Source: JANQNX01 sp040217095 (lineage in GTDB: Bacteria; Pseudomonadota; Gammaproteobacteria; Eutrophobiales; Eutrophobiaceae). From it: a stretch of 64,000 nt of DNA. Position 1 is the first letter of the stretch, and every line of letters begins with the position of its first letter. A program made the translations under genes and the position numbers. Positions 7,562 through 17,022 of this stretch are shown one piece after another. The DNA is taken from contig OZ245888.1 of NCBI GenBank assembly GCA_965229565.1, positions 2,418,001-2,482,000 of the forward strand, in the 5' to 3' direction. The notes below the pieces were generated by a model that searched no databases, was not told where the DNA came from, and saw only the letters and a program-made list of their open reading frames with translations.

Positions 7562-9301
7562 CTAGCCGGCGCTGGCCGATCTTCTGACAAGAACAGTCTC
7601 TGAATCGAAAAATGTCGCTTCAAATTCGCTGGCAGGGATGGGCCTGCCCAGGAAATAACCCTGGACCTCGTTGCATCCCTCGGCAGCAAGAAAGTTTAGC
7701 TGTTCACCTGTCTCGACGCCCTCTGCGATCACGTTCAGGCGCAAGCTGTTTGCCATGGCGATGATGGCAGAAACAATAGCGGCATCATCCTTGTCCTCGA
7801 GAATATCCCTGACGAATGATTGATCAATCTTGAGCGTGTCTATAGGAAATTTCTTCAAGTAACTAAGTGATGAATAACCGGTACCAAAGTCATCAATAGA
7901 TATCTGGATTCCCCATTTTTTGAGTTCCTTTAATATCTCGTTACTCTTGTTTACATCTTCCATCAATGCACTTTCTGTTATTTCCAGTTCAATGTATCTG
8001 GGCGACAGGTCTGCAAACACGATCTTGTTAAAGATCGTCCTGGCAATGTTGGGTCGTTTGAACTGTTTTGGCGACAGGTTGATTGCCATGCGAATAGGTG
8101 GGTAGCCTTTCAACTGCCAACTGGAATTTTGCTGACAGGCCTCCTTCACCACCCATTCTGTTATCGGATGAATCAGGCCCGTTTCTTCCGCCAGCGGAAT
8201 AAAGATGGCTGGTGAAACCATGCCATGCCTGGGGCTGTGCCAGCGTAGCAACGCCTCGGCACCAATTAGTGCATTATTCTGGATGTTGAATTTTGGTTGG
8301 TAGTGCAGCTCGAATTCATGGTTCTCGATAGCATGTCTCAGGTAATTTTCCAGCACAATGCGGTCTTCCAGGTCCCGGTTCATATCGGATGTATAGAAGC
8401 GATAGCAATTACGCCCGTCTTCCTTTGCCTTGTACATGGCCGCATCGGCATTACGTAACAGATCTTTCGTGTTGGAGTCATCAATAGGATACAGCGTGAT
8501 ACCCATGCTGGGTGTAGCAAAGATTTCAAATCCGTTTATGTTAACCGGTTCCAGCATGGCATCCAGGATCTTGTTGGCCACCAGTGATGCGTCGCTGATC
8601 TGTGAGATGTCTTCAAGGATAATTGTAAATTCATCACCGCCAAGTCTCGCGATGGTATCGCCTTCACGGGTGCACTGGCGCAACCTGGTAGCAATCTCGA
8701 CCAGTAACTGGTCACCGACATCATGCCCCATGGAATCATTAATGTTTTTGAATCGATCGAGATCAATGAAGATCAGGGCGACAATCTTTTTATGCCTGTC
8801 CGCGCGAATCATTGCACGGTTCAGCCGTTCACGAAACAACATGCGATTGGCGAGCCCGGTCAGGCTGTCATACTGTGCAAGAAATTGCAGGCCTTTTTCA
8901 ATCTTCTTTCGCTCTATTGCATATTCTATGGAACGACTGACAAGGTAGGCATCGGCACGATCCTTGACGAGGCAATCCTGCGCACCGAGGTTAACGACTT
9001 GTATGGCGATTTCTTCCGAATCTTCACCACTGATCACGACGATAGGTAAATCATTTTTTGCCTCCAGCAGACTTGGGACTATATTCAGGGCCGACACGTC
9101 AGGTAAATACAGGTCGGTTATAACAACGTCAAAATCCCGCTGCCTGATCATTTCAAGTGCAGACTGCAGAGAACCTGCCCAATCGACCTGGTATCTGTTT
9201 TTGCCTTCCTTACCCAGCGACCTGGTCAATTTAAGGGCATCGATCCTGCTATCCTCGATGTAAAGAACCCTTGTCCTGTTGTTAGTGCTCACGTCTTTCA
9301 T
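7562..9301 (-). CDS. Response regulator with GGDEF and EAL domains
   Basis: About 579 residues from the chosen start (MKDVSTNNRT, ATG 9301); the frame extends to 9364 and the start is uncertain because no strong ribosome site is visible. The receiver domain (about residues 10-130) has the phospho-acceptor Asp in DVVITDLYLPD and Lys in CLVKD. The GGDEF domain is intact (ARLGGDEF). The EAL domain is intact: EALLRW, INLSPKQF, LEITES, DDFGTGYSSL, LKIDQSF, IAEGVE, QGYFLGRP. It should therefore be able to both make and degrade c-di-GMP, under control of an unknown histidine kinase. It is monocistronic in this window. Confidence 0.93.
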   Translation of the reverse strand: MKDVSTNNRTRVLYIEDSRIDALKLTRSLGKEGKNRYQVDWAGSLQSALEMIRQRDFDVVITDLYLPDVSALNIVPSLLEAKNDLPIVVISGEDSEEIAIQVVNLGAQDCLVKDRADAYLVSRSIEYAIERKKIEKGLQFLAQYDSLTGLANRMLFRERLNRAMIRADRHKKIVALIFIDLDRFKNINDSMGHDVGDQLLVEIATRLRQCTREGDTIARLGGDEFTIILEDISQISDASLVANKILDAMLEPVNINGFEIFATPSMGITLYPIDDSNTKDLLRNADAAMYKAKEDGRNCYRFYTSDMNRDLEDRIVLENYLRHAIENHEFELHYQPKFNIQNNALIGAEALLRWHSPRHGMVSPAIFIPLAEETGLIHPITEWVVKEACQQNSSWQLKGYPPIRMAINLSPKQFKRPNIARTIFNKIVFADLSPRYIELEITESALMEDVNKSNEILKELKKWGIQISIDDFGTGYSSLSYLKKFPIDTLKIDQSFVRDILEDKDDAAIVSAIIAMANSLRLNVIAEGVETGEQLNFLAAEGCNEVQGYFLGRPIPASEFEATFFDSETVLVRRSASAG

Positions 9302-9466
9302 CCATATAGTTGCTGCGACTAAGCCTGCCATAACTGGGTACTTCCCGGTACGAGACTTCAGCAACTACATCGGCTGCAACAGGAAAAACTTTAATTAGAT
9401 ATACGGTTTTCCGACAGGAAAATACGTATCAGGAACAGATACTTGGAGAATAAAAAAGATCTCTGG

Positions 9467-11194
9467 TCAGACGGGTTCTATATGCTCTATTAACAGCTGC
9501 AATGTCCGACGGTTCTGGTATTCATTTATATCTAGACGGTAGGCTGCCTGCACACATTCAACCTCGCCTGGCCAGGCCTCGTCCGACGTGTTGAACGAGA
9601 TGGCATCAATCATTTTGTTGTTGTCCCTGGTCTGCAATCGCAGTTTCAGGTGATTCCCGCCAACAATGCGCCTGTCTACCAGGCGAAAGGTACCGTCAAA
9701 AACCGGTTCCGGAAATGCCTGACCCCAGGGGCCGGCTTCCTGGATCGCGTTGGCCAACTGCATGGATAATTCTTCTGCACTCAGTTCACCATCACTGAGA
9801 CACAAGTTTTCAATTGTTGCCTCGCTAAGCCATTCAACCAGCTTACTTTCAAACCTGGCCTGGAATCGTTCAAACATGGATTCTTCCAGGGTCAGACCAG
9901 CCGCCATAGCATGCCCGCCAAACGTCAGTATCAAGTCCGGGTCATCAAGAGTGATGCTTTCGAGCAGGTCACGGATATGCAAACCCTGGATCGAGCGCGC
10001 AGATCCCTTGATCAAACCCTTTCGTTCGCGGGCAAACGCAATAACAGGACAGTTAAAATGGTCCTTGATCTTCGCAGCCAGTATACCAATCACGCCCTGG
10101 TGCCAGTCAGGGTTATAAATACAGAGGCCATACTGGTTGTGTTCTTCCTCGGCAGGTAACAGTTGTTCCAGGTCCAGTAATGCCTGCGCCTGCATTTCGT
10201 CCTGTATCTGTCGACGCTCGCTATTCAGCGTGTCCAGTTCTTTGGCCATATTCATGGCCAACTGCTCGTCATCACTGAGCAGGCATTCAATACCCAGTGA
10301 CATATCTGTCAATCGGCCCGCCGCGTTTAATCTCGGTGCGATAAAAAAACCGAGTGCACTTGCTGTTATGTCATGTGCATTTTTACCTGCAACAGAGAGC
10401 AAGGCGCGAATACCGGGAATGGTCTTATTCTGACGAATCAGTTTCAAACCATGAGCAACGAGCACACGGTTGTTCTTATCGAGTGGTACCACGTCGGCCA
10501 CTGTACCCAACGCTACCAGGTCCAGTAACTGGGCAAGATTAGGAAATTCTATCTGGTTGGTCTCGAACCAACCCTGCTTGCGCAAGCGTGCCCTTAGCGC
10601 CAACAACACGTAAAAGATTACGCCTACACCCGCGAGGTTTTTGCTGGGAAAAGTATCACCCGGTAATTGCGGATTAATAATCACATCTGCATCCGGCAAT
10701 GCCTGCGGCGGCAAATGATGATCGGTTATCATCACCTGCATACCGTGTTGCCTGGCATAATTCACGCCATCAACACTGGAAATGCCGTTATCAACGGTTA
10801 ACAGGATATCCGGCTCAAACTCCAGCGCGACATCGACGATTTCCGGTGTCAGACCATAGCCATACTCAAAACGATTCGGCACAACATAGGTAATATTTTG
10901 CAAACCCATTTGTGTCAGTCCACGAATGGCGAGCGCACAACTGGTGGCGCCATCGGCATCAAAGTCTGCGACGATGAGCAGGCGCCGCTGTTTTTCAAGG
11001 GCATCGATCAACAGGTCGACAGCTGCATCGATATTTTGCAGGCTATCAAACGGCAATAAGGATTTAAGGGAATAATCAATATCATCGATGGTCTTGACAT
11101 CGCGGGCGGCAAACACGCGCTTGAGAACGGGATGCAAACTATCCGGCAGGGTTGATTGCTCCGGTAGTGTTCTTCGACTGATACGCTTATACAT
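9467..11194 (-). CDS. recJ: Single-stranded-DNA-specific 5'-3' exonuclease RecJ
   Basis: A 575-residue DHH-family nuclease. The metal-binding motifs are visible: VADFDADGAT near residue 75, LLTVDNG near 132, and DHH at about 158-160. A DHHA1-type motif (LTFGGHAMAAG) lies near residue 410. RecJ degrades single-stranded DNA in recombination and mismatch repair. Its start lies 6 bp after the stop of the RpfE-like gene, so the two are co-transcribed; thrC and hom are further upstream on the same strand. Confidence 0.97.
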   Translation of the reverse strand: MYKRISRRTLPEQSTLPDSLHPVLKRVFAARDVKTIDDIDYSLKSLLPFDSLQNIDAAVDLLIDALEKQRRLLIVADFDADGATSCALAIRGLTQMGLQNITYVVPNRFEYGYGLTPEIVDVALEFEPDILLTVDNGISSVDGVNYARQHGMQVMITDHHLPPQALPDADVIINPQLPGDTFPSKNLAGVGVIFYVLLALRARLRKQGWFETNQIEFPNLAQLLDLVALGTVADVVPLDKNNRVLVAHGLKLIRQNKTIPGIRALLSVAGKNAHDITASALGFFIAPRLNAAGRLTDMSLGIECLLSDDEQLAMNMAKELDTLNSERRQIQDEMQAQALLDLEQLLPAEEEHNQYGLCIYNPDWHQGVIGILAAKIKDHFNCPVIAFARERKGLIKGSARSIQGLHIRDLLESITLDDPDLILTFGGHAMAAGLTLEESMFERFQARFESKLVEWLSEATIENLCLSDGELSAEELSMQLANAIQEAGPWGQAFPEPVFDGTFRLVDRRIVGGNHLKLRLQTRDNNKMIDAISFNTSDEAWPGEVECVQAAYRLDINEYQNRRTLQLLIEHIEPV

Positions 11195-11200
11195 AACTCA

Positions 11201-12232
11201 TTATCCTGCCTGTGCACCTTTGTACGAGAGCACGTTCTTTTGCTTGCGCCAGAAGCGAAAGCGCGAACTGTTATCCATGGTAAATAACATACTGTCCGTG
11301 CGTAAGTGGATCTGTTCCAGTCTGTTATTCAGGAGTTCATTCTTCAAGGGCTGTAACCAGTTTTGTTCAATGTCCATCAAGGCCTCGAACCAGCCCTCAA
11401 GATCGTGGTAATAGTTAAATCGTTGCAAACGCTGGAACGCAATCAGGCCGTTAAAGCCGGTTTCAATATTGGTTAGCGCGGGCAACATCTCAGGTAACTC
11501 TTCGAACGGTGTTGCCGCTAGCATGGCCAGTCCCCTTGCCAGAATGTCATCACTGATCACCAGTGACCATTTACGCTCCAGCCTGTCGGGTATCGCGCCC
11601 GTGCCCCAGAACCAGAGGCTGTTTATCGGTAGCTGCTTTTCCTGCTGGCGTTGTTCGTTGATTTCTGCACCATGAAGCACCATCTGGATTTCATTCAATA
11701 TTTGTATCCACGCGATCCTGTCATCGCCCCGTGGCATGTAAGGCAGTAAATCCTTGCCCACCACCATATCGATAGGCGTTGTAATCAAATGCTGTTGCTC
11801 AGGTAGGCGAATATACCAGCGATAAGGCATAGGTACCTCCAACGACATACCGCGCGGTTCCAGCATCTTGTTCACCTCCGCGGCCAGTGCCAGCGCATTG
11901 TGCTGACTGAGACGGAAACGGGTGGAATCAAGCAGGATCAAGCCGTCACGGTCAGCTGCAACATGTACCGGATCGGCACGTAGCCAGAAACCGGAGGGTG
12001 GCTGGTTATCATCATTGAGGCGGGCAATCGCGGCGACCGGGTAATCATGATTGGCAGGGTACTCCAGGCCAAACAGGTCACACAGTTGGTAACTGGGAGA
12101 CTTGACGGTGAGTGTTTTTTGATCGGCCTTGCTCAAGAACCAGTTCAGGGTCGGCAGGGTTGGTAAGTCATCCTTTTGTACGGGTGTTTCCGGGCCAAAC
12201 AGCCCGGGAATGTAGATGGTCAGCGATCGCAT
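11201..12232 (-). CDS. RecJ-linked conserved protein, RpfE-like (COG4255 type)
   Basis: A 343-residue protein beginning MRSLTIYIPGLFGPE. It has no catalytic motif I can name with certainty. It contains HVAADRDGLILLDSTRF and a C-terminal helical region. Sequence style and position immediately before recJ match the family called RpfE in Xanthomonas, sometimes annotated as related to cofactor-independent phosphoglycerate mutases. No biochemical function is established to my knowledge. The 6-bp spacing to recJ implies a shared transcript. The family assignment is from memory of gene order and should be treated as moderate. Confidence 0.7.
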   Translation of the reverse strand: MRSLTIYIPGLFGPETPVQKDDLPTLPTLNWFLSKADQKTLTVKSPSYQLCDLFGLEYPANHDYPVAAIARLNDDNQPPSGFWLRADPVHVAADRDGLILLDSTRFRLSQHNALALAAEVNKMLEPRGMSLEVPMPYRWYIRLPEQQHLITTPIDMVVGKDLLPYMPRGDDRIAWIQILNEIQMVLHGAEINEQRQQEKQLPINSLWFWGTGAIPDRLERKWSLVISDDILARGLAMLAATPFEELPEMLPALTNIETGFNGLIAFQRLQRFNYYHDLEGWFEALMDIEQNWLQPLKNELLNNRLEQIHLRTDSMLFTMDNSSRFRFWRKQKNVLSYKGAQAG

Positions 12233-12316
12233 GCCAAAAGAGTTTATAGGTTATGCCCAAAGTGTACCGGCCACAGTATAAAGCTCAAGCTTCACCCTGC
12301 ATAACTGAACAACAGG

Positions 12317-13459
12317 CTAGTCGACGTTATCCTCAATCGCCTTTCGTACCTGCTCGAGGGTCGCCTCGATCTTGATAACGGGTCCGGTACTTTGCTTGAT
12401 CGCGGTGTCCGGGTCTTTCAAACCATGCCCGGTCAACGTACAGACGACGCAGCTGTTTTCCGGTATCTTGCCACTTTTTATATCGCGCATGGCGCCCGCT
12501 AGCGAAGCGGCCGAAGCCGGTTCACAGAAAACACCTTCTTTCTCGGCCAGCAGTTTCTGGGTAGCAAGAATCTCTTCATCCGTACATTCATCGAACCAGC
12601 CTTCTGACTCAGCATGAACCTTCCACGCGTAGTCCCAGGACTGTGGGTGCCCGATACGTATCGCAGTCGCAACCGTTTCCGGCTCATCGACCATTTCACC
12701 CCGCATAAACGGTGCTGAACCACTTGCCTGGTAGCCGACCATCGTGGGTCGTGTGCCCACAATGGCACCGCCGGCATAGCGACAGTTACCATCACAAAAG
12801 GCACAGGCATCGGTCAGTTTGCCTTCGCCAGTGCATGAATATTCGCAGTAACCAATCCAGTGCGCGGTAATATTGCCGGCATTACCCACCGGTAAACAAT
12901 GGTAGTCCGGCGCACGGCCCAGTTCTTCGATAATCTCGAAGGCGGCAGTCTTTTGGCCCTGCAGGCGATAGGGATTGATTGAATTAACGATGGTGACCGG
13001 CGCCTCCTCGGCAACTTCCTTTACCAGTCGCATACCGTCATCGAAGTTACCCTTGATCTGGATAACGGTTGCCCCTTCTACCATGGCCTGTGCCAGTTTG
13101 CCCTGTGCGATCTTGCCGTCAGGTATTAATACGAATGCAGTAATACCGGCACGGGCGGCATAGGCCGCGGCCGATGCCGAGGTATTACCGGTAGAGGCGC
13201 AGATAATAGCCTTGGCTCCCTCGTTGACGGCCTGGGTGACGGCCATGGTCATGCCGCGATCCTTGAACGAGCCGGTCGGGTTGAGACCCTCGTATTTCAC
13301 ATAGATATCGACACTCTTGCCCAGCAGGTCGGGGATATTATGCAGCTTGATTAACGGGGTGTTGCCCTCACCCAGGCTGATGATACGCGTATCATCATGT
13401 ACCGGCAGGCGATCACGGTAACGTTCTATTAGCCCGGTGTAGCGTGGTCTGAAACTCAT
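12317..13459 (-). CDS. thrC: Threonine synthase with Cys-rich insertion
   Basis: A 380-residue PLP enzyme converting O-phosphohomoserine to threonine. The PLP lysine is K66 in NPTGSFKDRGM, and the phosphate-binding ASTGNTSAS lies at about residues 88-96. An unusual feature is an insertion of about 20 residues after HWIGYCEY with Cys205, 209, 219, 222 and 226 (including CAFCDGNC), placed before RPTMVGYQASGSAP. Threonine synthases of this short type, as I know them, run directly from the GY-x-EY segment to this loop. The spacing resembles a small metal-binding knuckle. It lies 33 bp downstream of hom. Confidence 0.94.
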   Translation of the reverse strand: MSFRPRYTGLIERYRDRLPVHDDTRIISLGEGNTPLIKLHNIPDLLGKSVDIYVKYEGLNPTGSFKDRGMTMAVTQAVNEGAKAIICASTGNTSASAAAYAARAGITAFVLIPDGKIAQGKLAQAMVEGATVIQIKGNFDDGMRLVKEVAEEAPVTIVNSINPYRLQGQKTAAFEIIEELGRAPDYHCLPVGNAGNITAHWIGYCEYSCTGEGKLTDACAFCDGNCRYAGGAIVGTRPTMVGYQASGSAPFMRGEMVDEPETVATAIRIGHPQSWDYAWKVHAESEGWFDECTDEEILATQKLLAEKEGVFCEPASAASLAGAMRDIKSGKIPENSCVVCTLTGHGLKDPDTAIKQSTGPVIKIEATLEQVRKAIEDNVD

Positions 13460-13492
13460 TCTATTCTTTACTTTACTTGTATTGATTTATGA

Positions 13493-14812
13493 CTAGGTGC
13501 GACCCATGGTTTCCACACGGATACGAACAACCTTGTCCTGTATGTTCGGGTTAGCCTCGATCTTTTCAATGGCTTCATTCATGTATTTTTCCTGCACTCG
13601 CTGCGTCAGCATTATCACCGGCACGGTGAGATTATTATCAATGCTTTCCTTTTGTAGTATGGCCTCGATACTGATACCGGCATCACCAAGTATACGGGTA
13701 ACATCAGCCAGTACGCCGGGTTTATCCACCGCCTTCAGACGCAGGTAATAAGCCGTTTCCACTTCTTCCATGGGCAGGATCTGGATATCTGACAGGGAGT
13801 GCGGTTGAAACGCCAGGTGCGGCACACGGTTTTCCGGGTCAGTAGTCAGTGCCCGCACCACGTCAATGACATCAGCAACGACGGCCGAGGCCGTGGGTTC
13901 AGAGCCCGCACCGGCACCATAATATAATGTCGGACCAACGGCATCACACATCACCAGTACTGCATTCATCACGCCATCCACATTGGCAATCAGTCGACGT
14001 TCCGGGATCAGTGTCGGGTGCACGCGCTGTTCCACGCCGCCATTTGTTTTGCGGGTAATGCCTACATGCTTGATGCGGTAACCAAGCTCATCAGCGTATA
14101 CCACGTCCTGCTGTTCGATATTGCCAATGCCCTCGGTATAGGTCTTGTCAAACTGCAACGGCATACCAAAGGCGATCGAGCCCAGTATCGTCAGCTTGTG
14201 TGCCGCATCAATGCCCTCTACGTCAAAGGTCGGATCGGCCTCGGCATAACCGAGTGCCTGCGCTTCCTTGAGCACATCATCGAAGTCACGACCCTTGTCG
14301 CGCATTTCTGTAAGGATGTAGTTACCGGTACCGTTAATAATACCGGCAATCCATTCAATCTGGTTGGCAGCCAACCCTTCACGAACGGCCTTGATAATCG
14401 GTATGCCACCGGCAACGGCCGCCTCGAAGGCCACCGTGACCCCTTTTTTCTGGGCCGCCTCAAATATCTCGTTTCCGTGCATGGCGATCAGGGCCTTGTT
14501 TGCCGTTACCACATGCTTGCCATTTTCAATGGCCTTCATGACGAGTTCCTTCGCAGGCGAATAGCCGCCAATCAATTCAATGACAATATCGATTTCGGGA
14601 TCGTTAACAACGGCAAAGGCGTCGTCGGTGATCTTGCCAATCTTGTCCAGGCCCTGGATCTTGTCCGCATCGTATTCCCTCGCTGCCGCGTGCGCGATAC
14701 GAATACCACGCCCGGCACGACGTGCAATCTCATCCGCGTTGCGTGCCAGTACACTGGCGGTGCCACCACCAACCGTACCGAGGCCTAATAAGCCAATATT
14801 TACTGGTTCCAT
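13493..14812 (-). CDS. hom: Homoserine dehydrogenase
   Basis: 439 residues from ATG 14812 (MEPVNIGLLG); a TTG three codons upstream is an alternative. The N-terminal NAD(P)-binding motif is GLGTVGGG. The substrate segment includes NKALIAMHG and AAVAGGIPII, and GTGNYILTEM marks the catalytic domain. A C-terminal ACT domain (DKPGVLADVTRILGDAGISI) would allow feedback regulation by threonine. It reduces aspartate semialdehyde to homoserine, which feeds thrC just downstream and metA elsewhere in this window. It carries no aspartokinase domain. Confidence 0.97.
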   Translation of the reverse strand: MEPVNIGLLGLGTVGGGTASVLARNADEIARRAGRGIRIAHAAAREYDADKIQGLDKIGKITDDAFAVVNDPEIDIVIELIGGYSPAKELVMKAIENGKHVVTANKALIAMHGNEIFEAAQKKGVTVAFEAAVAGGIPIIKAVREGLAANQIEWIAGIINGTGNYILTEMRDKGRDFDDVLKEAQALGYAEADPTFDVEGIDAAHKLTILGSIAFGMPLQFDKTYTEGIGNIEQQDVVYADELGYRIKHVGITRKTNGGVEQRVHPTLIPERRLIANVDGVMNAVLVMCDAVGPTLYYGAGAGSEPTASAVVADVIDVVRALTTDPENRVPHLAFQPHSLSDIQILPMEEVETAYYLRLKAVDKPGVLADVTRILGDAGISIEAILQKESIDNNLTVPVIMLTQRVQEKYMNEAIEKIEANPNIQDKVVRIRVETMGRT

Positions 14813-14869
14813 TGCTCTCAACTATCTTTGTTATTTGTAAAGAAAACCGGGGATCTGCCGGTACTGCTT

Positions 14870-16072
14870 CTAGCCTACGCTAACCGTGTTTGGATCTTCC
14901 TCGCGCAGCATGGCCCTGATGGATCGAATAGCCTGGCGTGTACGATGTTCATTTTCGATCAATGCAAATCGAACAAAATTATCTCCATAACTGCCAAAAC
15001 CAATTCCCGGGGACGCGGCAACCTTGGCCTCGATTAACAGCTTCTTCGAAAACTCCAGTGACCCCATGGCCTTGAACTGCTCGGGGATAGGCGCCCAGAC
15101 AAACATCGTACCTTTTGGACTCTCCACCTCCCAGCCCGCAGCGTTCAGCCCCTGGCACAATACATCACGGCGATTGCAATACATGTCCCTGATCTCGGCG
15201 ACGCAGTCCTGGCTATCTTCCAGTGCGGTGATAGCGGCAACCTGGATCGGCGTGTAAGTGCCGTAATCAAGGTAGGACTTCATACGCGTAAGCGCCTTGA
15301 CCAGGGTGGGGTTACCCACCATGAAACCAACACGCCAGCCGGGCATGTTGTAACTCTTGGACATGGAGAAGAACTCGACGGCAATGTCTTTCGCCCCGGG
15401 CACCTGCAGAATGGAGGGTGCGACATAACCATCGAACACGATATCGGCATAGGCCAGGTCCTGTACCACCCATATCTGATGTTCTCTCGCGATCTCGATA
15501 ATCTTTTCAAAAAACTCAAGATCAACACACTGCGTGGTCGGGTTGGACGGAAAATTAATCAGTAACATCTTCGGTTTCGGCCAGCAATCACGAATGGCTT
15601 TCTGTAACTCCTCGAAGAAATCGATACCGGGGCCAATCGGTACGTGCCTGACATCGGCGCCGGCAATGACGAAACCAAATGGATGAATAGGATAAGCCGG
15701 GTTAGGAACCAGTACCGCATCACCGCGATCAACAACGGCCATGGCCAGGTGGGCCAGGCCTTCCTTGGAACCCAGGGTGACAATGGCCTCGGTTTCAGGA
15801 TCAAGGTCAACATCAAACCGGGTCTTGTACCAGTTACAGATGGCGCGCCGCAGGCGCGGGATACCCCGTGAAATCGAGTAGCCATGGGTATCACTTCGCT
15901 GTGCTACCTCGACCAGTTTATCGACTATGTGCCTGGGCGTGGGCTGATCCGGGTTCCCCATACCAAAGTCGATGATGTCTTCACCACGATGGCGGGCCTC
16001 CATCTTTAACTCGTTAACGATGTTAAAAACGTAGGGAGGTAAGCGGTTTATGCGTGCAAATTCTTCGTTCAA
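14870..16072 (-). CDS. alaC: Class I aminotransferase, AlaC-like alanine transaminase
   Basis: A 400-residue fold-type I PLP enzyme. It begins INRLPPYVFNIVNELKMEAR and has FGMGNPDQPTP, the NFPSNPTTQ substrate loop, and the PLP lysine in SMSKSYNMPGWR. This pattern matches AlaC/YfdZ, which transfers an amino group between glutamate and pyruvate. It lies 58 bp upstream of hom on the same strand, an association seen in other gammaproteobacteria. An LL-diaminopimelate aminotransferase activity, found in relatives, cannot be excluded from sequence. Confidence 0.9.
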   Translation of the reverse strand: MNEEFARINRLPPYVFNIVNELKMEARHRGEDIIDFGMGNPDQPTPRHIVDKLVEVAQRSDTHGYSISRGIPRLRRAICNWYKTRFDVDLDPETEAIVTLGSKEGLAHLAMAVVDRGDAVLVPNPAYPIHPFGFVIAGADVRHVPIGPGIDFFEELQKAIRDCWPKPKMLLINFPSNPTTQCVDLEFFEKIIEIAREHQIWVVQDLAYADIVFDGYVAPSILQVPGAKDIAVEFFSMSKSYNMPGWRVGFMVGNPTLVKALTRMKSYLDYGTYTPIQVAAITALEDSQDCVAEIRDMYCNRRDVLCQGLNAAGWEVESPKGTMFVWAPIPEQFKAMGSLEFSKKLLIEAKVAASPGIGFGSYGDNFVRFALIENEHRTRQAIRSIRAMLREEDPNTVSVG

Positions 16073-16201
16073 CGTCTGATAATTCTCAAAAAAGGTGCGA
16101 GTATACGATATTAGATTTTCTGCGTCAGTCTAATTTAGGCGCTTTTGGCAGTCTGTGCGTCTGGCTATCCGCCCCGGTATTATCACCGTATAATCAACAC
16201 T

Positions 16202-17020
16202 ATGCTAATCACCGCCGCGTTACAAATGGTCTCCTCGGACCAGTTGCAAGATAACCTTGAACAGGCTGAACAACTCATCAACGAGGCCGTGAAACAAGAG
16301 GCACGTTTCATCACCCTGCCCGAAAATTTCCCGTTAATGGGTAAGGAAGACGCCGATCGCCTGAACCTGGCCGAATCACCCGGGGCAGGTCCAATACAAG
16401 CATTTCTCAGCGAACATGCCAAACAGCACGGCATATGGCTGTTGGGGGGTACTATTCCGCTGAAAACAGACAGGCCTGACAAGGTATTTGCCGCGAGCCT
16501 GTTGTATGCACCTTCCGGTGAAGCGGTCGCACACTATAACAAGGTACATCTGTTTGATGTGCTGGTCGACGAGGGCAAACAGGAAGCCTACCAGGAGTCA
16601 GCAACATTCGCTGCCGGCAGTGATATCGTGGTAACCCGTACGGAAATTGGAAACATCGGCTTGTCAGTGTGCTACGACCTCCGCTTCCCTGAAATATACC
16701 GCGCCATGCACCGCGACCAGGTACAAATCATTACGGCCCCGTCAGCCTTTACCGCGACCACGGGTGAAGCACACTGGGAAACCTTGCTGCGCAGCCGGGC
16801 AATTGAGAACTTATGTTATGTTGTGGCCTCCAACCAGGGAGGACTTCATGCCAACGGCAGGAGAACCTGGGGACATAGCATGATCGTGGACCCCTGGGGC
16901 CATGTTCTTGATTGTTTTACGCAGGGGCCCGGGATGGCCATTGCCAGCATCGATCTGGACAAGCAAGCAAGGCTGCGACAGATGTTTCCCGCCTTACAAC
17001 ACATAAGACTGACACCTTAA
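16202..17020 (+). CDS. Carbon-nitrogen hydrolase (Nit1/omega-amidase type)
   Basis: A 272-residue nitrilase-superfamily enzyme starting MLITAALQM. The catalytic triad is seen as Glu in LPENFPL, Lys in YNKVHLFD and Cys in SVCYDLRFPE. The protein matches the Nit1-type gene that sits between yhdP and tldD in Pseudomonas; relatives hydrolyse deaminated glutathione. A TATAAT at 16189-16194 ends only 7 nt before the ATG, so the transcript may have almost no leader. It is followed 2 bp later by tldD. The longer frame from 16145 runs into the promoter region and was not used. Confidence 0.9.
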   Translation: MLITAALQMVSSDQLQDNLEQAEQLINEAVKQEARFITLPENFPLMGKEDADRLNLAESPGAGPIQAFLSEHAKQHGIWLLGGTIPLKTDRPDKVFAASLLYAPSGEAVAHYNKVHLFDVLVDEGKQEAYQESATFAAGSDIVVTRTEIGNIGLSVCYDLRFPEIYRAMHRDQVQIITAPSAFTATTGEAHWETLLRSRAIENLCYVVASNQGGLHANGRRTWGHSMIVDPWGHVLDCFTQGPGMAIASIDLDKQARLRQMFPALQHIRLTP

Positions 17021-17022
17021 TC

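Noticed and set aside
14018..14788. 256-codon open frame on the plus strand across hom
   Set aside because: It lies antisense to a clear homoserine dehydrogenase and has no family features; a shadow of its codon use.
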